A DNA stretch of 64,000 nt, taken from Turnera subulata (Eukaryota > Streptophyta > Magnoliopsida > Malpighiales > Passifloraceae). Both the position numbers and the translations under genes were made by a program. Under the pieces are notes generated by a model. It saw only the letters and a program-made list of their open reading frames with translations, searched no databases and had not been told where the DNA came from. This document shows, one piece after another, positions 1 through 7,425 of this stretch. The stretch is from assembly GCA_028386065.3 (NCBI GenBank), contig JAKUCV010003357.1, positions 38,255-102,254 of the forward strand. The letters are read 5' to 3'. Position 1 is the first letter of the stretch; every line of letters starts with the position of its first letter.

Positions 1-130
1 GGTTTCTCACCTTCAGGCAATTCATCAAGATCCTAAATATCTTTATCTTTCATAGACTTAATCTCATCATTCATGGCATCATTCCACTTTTGAGGATAAG
101 AACTCTTTATGACTTGATGAAAGCTGATAA
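1..130 (-). pseudogene. copia reverse transcriptase N-terminus remnant
   Basis: Minus-strand translation gives KWNDAMNDEIKSM, followed after one in-frame stop by DLDELPEGEKP. This matches the start of copia reverse transcriptase, where a W-x-A-M-x-E-E-hydrophobic stretch leads into W-x-L-V-x-x-P-x-G-x-K-P. The expected W before D-L is replaced by a stop codon. The catalytic part of RT would lie beyond the left edge. The stretch 131-560 is the linker between integrase and RT; it is full of stops and I recognise nothing conserved in it. Confidence 0.8.
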
Positions 131-559
131 AATCATCTTCCATCAATCCTACATCATCCTTATGTTCTTAGGAAAAGACAATATAATCATCCGAATTTGC
201 ACTTCTCATTTCTCAAGTGGAATTCTTTAGCGGCACTTGTTCTTGAGGTTGTTGAGTTTGAACCTTATGAATGATTTCTAAATTTCAAAGAGAGACTCAT
301 ACAATGTTATCTTGAATAACATCAGTGATGGAAACCTAATCATTGTCTATAAAAAACCATAAGAAGAGAAATAAGTTTCCCTTCAAAGACAATGTTTCCC
401 ATCTTATCATCCCCTCCAAACTCAATTTCCTCAAGAAATCTGGATTCCTGTCACAAAATAACTAGATTGTGGGACAAAAAACTTGAAACCCCATAATTAC
501 TCAAAGTTACTTAACAAAATAGTAGCTACCTATCTTTAGATCCAAATTCTTTATGTTGG

Positions 560-830
560 CCTAAATGGCCTACCCTTAGTTGGATCACCCCAAATGAATA
601 GATGCCTAATATTAGGCTTCTAGCTTGTCCATAGTTCATAAGGAGTAATAGCTATTACTTTGACTGTAATCTTAGTGAGGATATAAGTTGCATCTTTAGT
701 GCTTCTTCTTATAGCAAAATTGGTAAAATATAATGACTAATCATATATCTTACCATGTCCTTAAGCATTTTATTGCATCTTTCAGCAATACCATTCATGT
801 TTAGTTTTACACAACATTGTGTACTAGAAA
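560..830 (-). pseudogene. copia integrase C-terminal remnant
   Basis: The minus strand reads MNGIAERCNKMLKDMVRYMI near 742-800. This is the conserved copia integrase segment around the third catalytic residue (N-G-x-x-E-R-x-N), followed by an L-P and E-A-L-K stretch and a degenerate copy of the E-L-W-x-x-x-K-P segment. There are several in-frame stops. The zinc-binding HHCC region and the first two catalytic aspartates are not visible between this and the pre-integrase remnant at 900-1345. The integrase core therefore appears to be deleted as well as mutated. Confidence 0.75.
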
Positions 831-899
831 CCATATACCTCTAAGAATTAAGAGAAAGGCTTTAGAGATTTTTCCACCTTATTTATTATATCTATCATT

Positions 900-1345
900 G
901 TGGCCACCAATAATAGATATAATAAATTAATTCCATATTAGTCAATTTCTATTTTGTACCATGCCTTATCATGCAAGATTTCAAAATATAAAACTTTAAA
1001 TATAGATTGTCATTTACAAATTGAGAACTAGTACCAATAGTATTTGAATTTCTTAAAGACCAACTTTATTATTTCTAAATGGACAAGAATAACCAGATTT
1101 GTTCAAAAATAGAAATAAACTAAATTCCATCTAAAATACAAAATTCATTATTTCTAAATAGACAAGAATAACCCAATTTGTCCATAATAGAAATAAACTA
1201 AATTTTGTATAAAAGACGGCACCGAAAGGTCTATCTCAAACTCAAATACCATTCAGTTCTCATTAACAACCTATAAACCCTCAGAGCTTCAATAAAAGTT
1301 GATTTACATGCCATTGCCCCATAAAGATGTATCTCTCAACATCAT
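900..1345 (-). pseudogene. copia protease tail / pre-integrase remnant
   Basis: With frameshifts and stops, the minus strand gives segments such as MACKSTFIEALRVYRLLMRT, then DKLGYSCLFRNNEF and DNLYLKF. These follow the order seen in copia polyproteins between the aspartic protease and integrase: an A-I-G-T-x-x-L-x-L-x-T-G region, then N-L-I-S, then L-D-K-x-G-Y-S-C, then Y-D-N-L-Y. The DSG-type protease active site itself is not recognised. The pattern supports a member of the Tork/Angela-like group. It cannot encode a working protein. Confidence 0.7.
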
Positions 1346-2917
1346 TTGGCTTTTGACACATCAGCAAATCTTGCATAGATACACTTATCTGAATAGTAAA
1401 ACTGAAATCTATCCATAAAGTGTGTCTTAGTACATAAGTCAAATTGACTTCAAAATAAACTAAGTACCTTTCTCAACACGCCCAATGGCGCATAGTTGGG
1501 ATATTTTACTATTTCCATCCTTCTTGCAAAAGTAATAAGTAAATACCAAAGCTTGTTACTTTTGCACTTTCCTTTGTGGTATCCCAATTGCAGTTTTATT
1601 TCCTCTTTTCTTTTGTGGTCCTTAGAGGAATTTTCCAATCAAGCATTTTCTGAATGCTCTCTTTAAATATATCATCTTCTTGCACATAATAATCTTATCA
1701 AGAAATCTTGATTCCTTTTGAGTATTTTACTCACTTTAGATTCACCATAGAATGTAAGAAGATATATAAATACCAAATATGAGCAAAACTGTAGTAGGCT
1801 GTAACTTTAATGCCTTTAGAATTAGAGAAAAATGAGACATCTCAATGATATACTCCCTTATATTCTTTATCCTTTATGCTTTTAGAAACAAATTTTGATA
1901 CTAATAAATTTGTTTCAACCTTTATGCTCTTGGCAAAGTGCTTTTAAAAGTTTCTCAAGAAACTTTTAACTTTATCCTCATTGGACATACTGCCCCCTAA
2001 AGGTTTCTGGAATTGCATGTCTTATGATCATGAGACTCATACGATTATAAAAATCCCACCTCTAAATATCCCGCTTAACCTTATGGGAAATTTTATCTGT
2101 ATGAGGGGTAAGTTAGTCTTTCCTTAGCGCATAGCCTATATCTTATGCAATTAAAAACACTCATAATGTTCTCATCCAGATTGCAAAATTTGTGTCATTA
2201 GTATCACTAAGATTGATACTTACACACCAAATAAGCAGAAGTTGTAACTTAATAAAGAATTAAACACATTCAGCTCACATTTCCTTAAACTGTATGCAAA
2301 ACATAGTAATTAAATTCAATCCATGTGGTGGGCCCCATCAAGATACCTAGCACAACATTGATATTTTAGTCTTTGGACAGAAGGACTAAAGTGACAACTA
2401 TTGCAGAAATCGCTGAACCTTATGCGATCTGTACCTGATGCAATAGTTTCATTATTCCCACTAAATCGTGGTGCATGCCACACCACAAAACTAATAGATT
2501 GCCTTGATAATGCTTTATTTGTGAAACCATAAAATTGAATAGCATAAATATTTCAAGAATATGTGCCAACAAAGCAAACTGACTGAATCGACATAAACAA
2601 TTTCAATTGCAGCAAAAATTGATTCATCATCAAAGACACATGGCAAGTAGCAAAACATGACCACACAAAATCGCTGCACCTTATGCGATTTCCATACCGT
2701 ATGCCATTATTTCGTCAATGAAATCCGTATTGTTTTATGCAAACAAATTTACATGCCAGAAAACAAAGAATACATCAAATCGGCAATATTAAATGAATCG
2801 GCAAACCATATCCAATCCAATGAATAATCTTACACGCATGATATAGTTGGCAAACAAAATCCATATTCATGCGATTGGAGTGTATACTTAATGATATCCA
2901 ATAATTTAATCAAGCAG
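1346..2917 (-). other. copia internal region without recognisable gag
   Basis: This 1.57 kb lies where the leader and gag of the minus-strand copia should be. It is AT-rich. The longest open frame is 62 codons (1450-1638), with no zinc knuckle or gag-like motif. I see no coding sequence, RNA gene or tandem repeat here. Either gag has decayed beyond recognition or the element carries non-coding filler, as non-autonomous LTR elements often do. Confidence 0.5.
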
Positions 2918-2930
2918 GCTCCGCTATCAC
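2918..2930 (-). other. Primer-binding site of the decayed copia
   Basis: The minus strand reads TGATAGCGGAGCC one base inside the LTR end at 2932. It matches the PBS of the other two elements in this window (TGGTAGCGGAGC) except for one G-to-A change, and like them differs from the usual plant initiator-Met PBS TGGTATCAGAGC. Confidence 0.7.
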
Positions 2931-2931
2931 T

Positions 2932-3348
2932 TGTTAGAATAATTACTTTATGTCTCAAATATCTTGACAAATTATTAGATAATCAATAACAATAATCAGG
3001 TATAGCAAGGCGTACCTAATCCATGATGAACAAACTTGAACGTTGATCGGGGAGCTTACAAGATTTGGTTCCAACGCCTTGTGTGTTTTTCTGTGATGGG
3101 GCAGAGAAAACTGACGCAGGAATAATCTTGGGGACCACAACCCTATATTATATCCTTTATATACTAGGTCAATTAGGGTTACCATAAAACTCTAATTACT
3201 AGTATTGGGTTTCTACACATAAAATCCCATACCAACAAGATGTCTCTAGAGCCCAAAATAGATCACTTAATGGCCCCATAAAATTAGACAGTCTTTAATA
3301 TAATTGTAATTAATAATATAAGCCCATATATATTAAATAATTCCAACA
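2932..3348 (-). repeat. 5' LTR of the decayed copia (417 bp)
   Basis: On the minus strand the LTR starts TGTTGGAATT at 3348 and ends ATTCTAACA at 2932, an imperfect terminal inverted repeat with canonical TG...CA ends. A TATA box (TATATAAAGG) lies on the minus strand near 3153-3166. The PBS follows directly on the internal side. The partner LTR is outside the window, so age from LTR divergence cannot be estimated. The flanking five bases at 3349-3353 (gaagc on the plus strand) should be half of the target-site duplication. Confidence 0.85.
3153..3166 (-). promoter_or_regulatory. TATA box of the copia LTR
   Basis: The minus strand reads AGTATATAAAGGAT, a good plant TATA-box match about 185-195 bp inside the U3 end. 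This is a normal position for an LTR promoter. Transcription would run leftwards into the element. Confidence 0.6.
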
Positions 3349-6300
3349 GAAGCTAGTTCAGCTTTTCGGCTAAGAGCATCAGCAACGAAATTTGTCTTCC
3401 CTGGCTTGTACTCTAGAGAAAAGTTGAACTCCGCAAGAAAATCTTTCCACCGTGCTAGTTTAGGACTGAGCTTCTTTTGTGTCTCAAAGTAACTCGTCGC
3501 CACATTGTCCGTAAACACAGCAAACCGCGAACCAAGCAAGTAATGACGCCACACACGTAGGCAGTGCACTATAGCGGACATCTCCTTCTCTTGCACCGTA
3601 TATCGCCTCTCTGTGTCATTAAGCTTGCGAGATTCATAGGCAATAGGATGCCCATCCTGCATCAAAACACCACCAATAGCAAAATCTGAAGCGTCAATGT
3701 AAACATTATAAACCCGTTCACAACTCGGCAATTGTAACACTGGCTCTTCCACAATGGCTGCCTTCAATCTCTCGAATGCCTCTTGGCACTTCGCATCCCA
3801 CGTCCAGACCTTGTCTTTCTTCAAGAGATCCGTCAAAGGTGCACAAATGGTTGAATGTCCCTTGATGAACCGCCGGTAATAATTCACCATGCCAAGAAAA
3901 GAATGCAGCTCGGGTACCTTCTTGGGTGCTTCCCAATCGACGATTGCTTGCACCTTGGACCTGTCCATCTTCAGCTTCCCGCCTCCAACAATGTGACCAA
4001 GGAATGCTATTTCCCGTTGCAGAAAAGCACACTTCTCCTTCTTCACGAACAGCTCACTGTCTCGCAAAGCCCGAAACACTTGTCTCAAGTGATCTAGATG
4101 CTCCTCAAGTGTCTTGCTATAAACCACAATGTCATCTAAATAGACCACCACAAATCGATCCAGGAACGGGGCTAACACCTTGTTCATCAATGTACAGAAA
4201 GTGGCAGGGGCGTTGGTTAGTCCAAAAGGCATGACCAAAAATTCAAACGAACCATACCTCGTCACACACGCGGTTTTCTGCTCGTCCCCCTCCGCGATGC
4301 GAACCTGCCAATAACCCGATCTCAAATCGAGCTTAGTAAACCACTGAGCATCTCCAAGCTGATCAAACAAGTCATCTATCCTCGGGATTGGATACTTGTT
4401 CTTCACCGTAATCTTGTTCAATGCCCGGTAGTCGATGCATAACCGTAGAGATCCATCGTGCTTCTTTTGAAAAAGCACAGGCGCACCATAAGGTGCCTTG
4501 GATGGCTGGATAAATCCCGCATCCAGTAGCTCCTTCAATTGCTTCCTCAACTCCTCTAGTTCAGGAGGCGCCATTCGGTAAGGTGCCTTCGCTGGTGGTT
4601 TAGCACCAGGCTCCAATTCGATTGCGTGATCAACCTCCCTCCTTGGCGGCAGATTCTTTGGCAACGAACTGGGCATCACATCCGCAAACTCTTCAAGTAC
4701 CTTCTCAACTTCACTTGGCACATCCGTGTGTCCTTCCTCGCTCTTCACCTGTGCAAGAAAAGTAGGCTCTCCACACTTGAGCCCGCGCGCCAGTTGTAGG
4801 GCTGAAACTTGTTTCTTCGGCTTCCGTCCCTCACGTCCAGCAGTCACCACACATGTGCTCGACCCCCGCGGCAAGTGAATTTGGTTAGCACCTGGAAAGA
4901 TTGCAGCATTGTGTTTCTCAAGGAACTCCATCCCTAAGATCATGGGGTAGTCATCTAGGGGAACCACCGTTAACTCGATCTTTCCTCGCCAGTCACCCAT
5001 GGTAATCTCCACGCCTCGGGCCACACCTAGGATCGGTTGGGCAGCCGCGTTAACGGCCTTCATGGTGCTCAATTCCTTTGTAATCGGTATGCCAAGCTTC
5101 CTTGCTTCAGTACCTGAAAGAAAATTGTGAGTAGCACCAGTATCAACAAGAGCTTTAAGTTCATGCTTCCCAATGCACACATTGGTGTACATTCGACCTC
5201 CCTGTGCCTCTGGCTTCTCAACCCTGACTGCGCTTAGGATCTTGATCGACCCCATCTTGACTTCCTCTTCCCCATTGTCGGTATCGGCACTTTGCTTCAG
5301 CAAGGCAGCAAGTTTGTTTTTCTGTGGACAATCCCACGCCTTGTGTGGTCCCTGACAAAAGAAACACTTGACGTCTCCCTTGTTCCCACCCTTGAATTTG
5401 CCCATCGGCTTCTTGTCTCCCTTCTTGGGTCCGGAACCTTGAGACTTGGCCTTCCCTTCGCCACCCTTCTTGGTATCCTTGGAAGAAGACGATGCTTTTT
5501 CCTTGCCATACTCCGTAAGTGACTCGGCCACACGCAGTGCCTCCTTTAGGGTCGTTGCACGACGATCATCAATCTTCGCTCGTGCCCACCTCTGAAGTCC
5601 TCCAGTAAAAGCGCCATAACCTTCCTCTTCCGTCATAGAAGGAATTTCAAAAGCCAAATCCTGAAACTCCTTGACGTATTTTCTGATGTTGTCCGTATGC
5701 TTCAAGGCTCGCAACCTATCTCGTGCCTCCCTCTCAGCAAACTCCGGGTAGAATTGGTTCTTCACTTCAGTCTTGAAGCGCTCCCATGTCCAATCCGCGC
5801 ACCCCTCAGTAGTGCGTACCCGTCGCCACCATAAGACCGCAGAATCGGCGAAGTACCTCCCGGCTATCTTCACCTTCTGGTCGTCTTCAATGATCTTCAG
5901 ACCATCAAAGTATTCTTCACAACTGAACAGGAAGACGTCCACTGCCTTTGCTGTCCGCGTCCCATCATACTCCTTTGGCTTCGGAATATCGACTTTGGGC
6001 AGCACCTGTTGTTGGTGAAGAGACATACTACCATCCATCAATGATAGCTGCCGTTTACACAACCGGACATCATCCTTTAGAGTACGCATCTCCTCAAATT
6101 CCTCGACAAAGTCTGATAGTGCTATCGTCACACTATCATTCAGCTCTGTGAATTGCACCCTGAGTGCTTGAATCTCACCAGTCATGCCCTCCGTGCTAGC
6201 TTCACACTCATCCACCCGCTCCTCGAGGCTGTTCAATCGCTCTTGGAACTTTTCAAAGCGACTTTGAAGGGCTGGAATTGCGTCCTCCACCGGATTTCTA

Positions 6301-6443
6301 CTCTTGGATCGACCCCTGGTCTTCTTGTCCTCGGCAACCTGCTTTGAACCTTTCTTGCCCTCAGCAACTTGCTTCGGATCTCCTTGAGTAGTTGTCCCGC
6401 TTGTTTCCTGCTCCCCTAGGGGTGGTTTCTCCGTATTAACCAT
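3333..6443 (-). CDS. Ty3/gypsy gag-pol polyprotein, interrupted after RNase H
   Basis: This is a single open frame of 1036 codons with an ATG start at 6443. The last four residues (VGII) are read from the inserted copia LTR; genuine sequence ends at 3349. Domains: charged N-terminus with a predicted coiled coil (residues about 55-125), retrotransposon gag core (about 165-310, with AVLWW and the W-E-x-F-K segment), basic linker, zinc finger [13 protein letters not shown] (360-372), aspartic protease ([16 protein letters not shown] at 434-437), reverse transcriptase (about 620-800, LDLRSGYWQ at 705, YLDD at 768-771) and RNase H (about 912-1025, catalytic D in YIDASD, E in QEKEMSA, D in FTDN). 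All catalytic motifs are present and no stop or frameshift breaks them. Integrase is missing because of the copia insertion. The protein would copy element RNA to DNA in cytoplasmic particles. Without integrase this copy is not autonomous unless the remaining half is spliced in, which is unlikely. Confidence 0.93.
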   Translation of the reverse strand: MVNTEKPPLGEQETSGTTTQGDPKQVAEGKKGSKQVAEDKKTRGRSKSRNPVEDAIPALQSRFEKFQERLNSLEERVDECEASTEGMTGEIQALRVQFTELNDSVTIALSDFVEEFEEMRTLKDDVRLCKRQLSLMDGSMSLHQQQVLPKVDIPKPKEYDGTRTAKAVDVFLFSCEEYFDGLKIIEDDQKVKIAGRYFADSAVLWWRRVRTTEGCADWTWERFKTEVKNQFYPEFAEREARDRLRALKHTDNIRKYVKEFQDLAFEIPSMTEEEGYGAFTGGLQRWARAKIDDRRATTLKEALRVAESLTEYGKEKASSSSKDTKKGGEGKAKSQGSGPKKGDKKPMGKFKGGNKGDVKCFFCQGPHKAWDCPQKNKLAALLKQSADTDNGEEEVKMGSIKILSAVRVEKPEAQGGRMYTNVCIGKHELKALVDTGATHNFLSGTEARKLGIPITKELSTMKAVNAAAQPILGVARGVEITMGDWRGKIELTVVPLDDYPMILGMEFLEKHNAAIFPGANQIHLPRGSSTCVVTAGREGRKPKKQVSALQLARGLKCGEPTFLAQVKSEEGHTDVPSEVEKVLEEFADVMPSSLPKNLPPRREVDHAIELEPGAKPPAKAPYRMAPPELEELRKQLKELLDAGFIQPSKAPYGAPVLFQKKHDGSLRLCIDYRALNKITVKNKYPIPRIDDLFDQLGDAQWFTKLDLRSGYWQVRIAEGDEQKTACVTRYGSFEFLVMPFGLTNAPATFCTLMNKVLAPFLDRFVVVYLDDIVVYSKTLEEHLDHLRQVFRALRDSELFVKKEKCAFLQREIAFLGHIVGGGKLKMDRSKVQAIVDWEAPKKVPELHSFLGMVNYYRRFIKGHSTICAPLTDLLKKDKVWTWDAKCQEAFERLKAAIVEEPVLQLPSCERVYNVYIDASDFAIGGVLMQDGHPIAYESRKLNDTERRYTVQEKEMSAIVHCLRVWRHYLLGSRFAVFTDNVATSYFETQKKLSPKLARWKDFLAEFNFSLEYKPGKTNFVADALSRKAELASVGII

Positions 6444-7018
6444 CCCTAAACCAAAATCTCAAAACAATCTCCAACAAAGTGTGATTATTCCGTAACAAGA
6501 ACACACAAGTCAACCAATATTAGAGTAATAAAAGTTGACACCCTTGATACAAACCAGATGCGTGTACCCAAGGATCAGCAAAGAACTTCAATCTTCCACA
6601 CCAACACAAATCGACCAGCAAAACCCACAATCGGCAAGCACCAAAATAATCAAGTCGACTTTTATATAAAAAGAACCAAACCTGATTCGGCAACCCTCCA
6701 AGCCTTGTTTTTACCTTTGTCGATTAGTGTAAAAGATCCCCAAAAGTTCCAGCCAACAAGTCCTATCGCACAAAGGATTTGTCTTGCGTCAGCTACAGTA
6801 ACCCGTTGGTGCGCCAGAAAATCCCGTTGGCGCGCCCGTCGGTGCGCCAGAAAACCCAAAAAGCGCGCCCGTTGGTGCGCCAAACAGTCCCAGTTGGCAC
6901 GCCAATTAGCGCGCCAGAAACTCCGTTAGCGCGCCGATTGGCACCAGAAGCGTGCCAAATTGCACCAGCGCGGCACCAGCAACCACCAGACCCTTTTCCT
7001 CCACGAATAAACTTGAAA
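6444..7018 (-). other. Gypsy 5' leader (PBS to gag)
   Basis: This is 575 bp of untranslated leader between the PBS and the gag ATG. Small open frames on either strand here have no recognisable protein. The notable content is a GC-rich cluster of GCGCC motifs at about 6800-6975, described separately. The rest shows no tandem repeat and no RNA gene. Confidence 0.75.
6800..6975. repeat. GCGCC motif cluster in the gypsy leader
   Basis: At least ten copies of a degenerate motif around TTGGTGCGCCA occur at irregular spacing, mostly 11-25 bp. Variants include TTGGCGCGCC, TCGGTGCGCC, TTGGCACGCC, TTAGCGCGCC and ATTGGCACC. The exact 11-mer TTGGTGCGCCA at 6806-6816 and 6872-6882 is also the core of the 11-bp minisatellite inside the neighbouring satellite monomers. 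The spacers (AGAAAATCCC-like) are different from the satellite. Confidence 0.75.
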
Positions 7019-7030
7019 GCTCCGCTACCA
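7019..7030 (-). other. Primer-binding site of the gypsy element
   Basis: The minus strand reads TGGTAGCGGAGC two bases inside the LTR end at 7033. It has two mismatches to the canonical plant initiator-Met PBS TGGTATCAGAGC, and it is identical to the PBS of the SIRE-like copia at 60331-60342. Confidence 0.8.
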
Positions 7031-7032
7031 CT

Positions 7033-7425
7033 TGTCACGGGCACAGAGAAGAAGCGCAGCAACAGCCCGTGCGGTCAAGCCAAAGGCTTGTCAACCTAAC
7101 AACAATCACACGAATAAAAGAGATAGAGAAATCGGTAACACAAGAATATGGGAGAAGACTCAGTATTATTATTAATAAACATCAACAACAATACATGCCC
7201 AACAACTCCCCCTCACGCATCCTATTTATAATAGGTACCGCAAGGTTTCAGCTTACTTTCCCTACAAGTAAGAGGACTCCTTCCTAGGCTAGGTTTCTCC
7301 TTACTTGTCCACGCCAACTCAAACTTAAGGCGGCCAACCCTAGTCCAAGTCAGAATGGGACAGCCCACACGCACACCTACTCAAACTAGGAATCCTATGT
7401 GCCTTCGAATTCCTAGTGCGTGACA
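7033..7425 (-). repeat. 5' LTR of the gypsy element (393 bp)
   Basis: The plus strand begins TGTCACGGGC and ends GTGCGTGACA, so the ends form a perfect 7-bp inverted repeat TGTCACG/CGTGACA. This fixes both borders. A TATA-like box (TATTATAAATA, minus strand) lies at about 7223-7233, giving a U3 of about 190 bp. The PBS follows at once. The outer flank is satellite sequence starting CATTGGGGCGCC. Confidence 0.88.
7223..7233 (-). promoter_or_regulatory. TATA-like box of the gypsy LTR
   Basis: The minus strand reads TATTATAAATA, and the same block (TATATAAATA) is conserved in the related LTR fragment at 14731-14740. Transcription would run leftwards through gag-pol. Confidence 0.55.

Larger units (their letters stand above)
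1..3348 (-). mobile_element. Decayed Ty1/copia element, 5' part, nested in a gypsy element
   Basis: Read on the minus strand, this is the 5' LTR (2932-3348), a primer-binding site (2918-2930), about 1.5 kb without recognisable protein, and then broken copia pol remnants in the canonical order: protease/pre-integrase tail, integrase C-terminus, reverse transcriptase start. The order, and the position of the LTR with TGTTGGAATT at its outer end, define one element whose 3' half lies beyond the left edge. No open frame longer than 76 codons exists in it, so it is non-autonomous. The most similar copia lineage by eye is Tork/Angela-like; that is a judgement from the pre-integrase remnant, not a phylogeny. 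Its outer LTR end abuts the gypsy coding sequence exactly at 3348/3349. Confidence 0.85.
3349..7425 (-). mobile_element. Ty3/gypsy chromovirus-type element, 5' part
   Basis: Minus-strand order: LTR 7033-7425, PBS 7019-7030, leader 6444-7018, then gag-protease-RT-RNase H as one frame from 6443 down to 3349. A copia element interrupts it at that point. Integrase, any chromodomain and the 3' LTR should lie beyond the copia, outside the window. The right end abuts satellite sequence, with CATTG (7426-7430) as the presumed target-site duplication. The coding part is clearly richer in G+C than the satellite and the copia. The short CCHC finger of the form C-x2-C-x3-H-x4-C and the protein layout suggest a Galadriel-like or related chromovirus; that lineage call is tentative. 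Confidence 0.9.

Noticed and set aside
1450..1638. 62-codon minus-strand frame as possible gag or zinc knuckle
   Set aside because: The YHKGKCKS stretch lacks the second cysteine and histidine spacing of a CCHC knuckle. Too short and isolated to call.
2955..3185. 76-codon minus-strand frame
   Set aside because: It lies wholly inside the copia LTR and matches no protein feature.
3718..6347. Several plus-strand and alternate minus-strand frames of 60-104 codons
   Set aside because: They are shadows of the gypsy gag-pol frame, which has all expected motifs.
6558..7287. Plus-strand frames up to 123 codons in the gypsy leader and LTR, rich in R, A and P
   Set aside because: Their composition is produced by the GCGCC motif cluster. 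They cross the PBS and LTR border and show no conserved domain.
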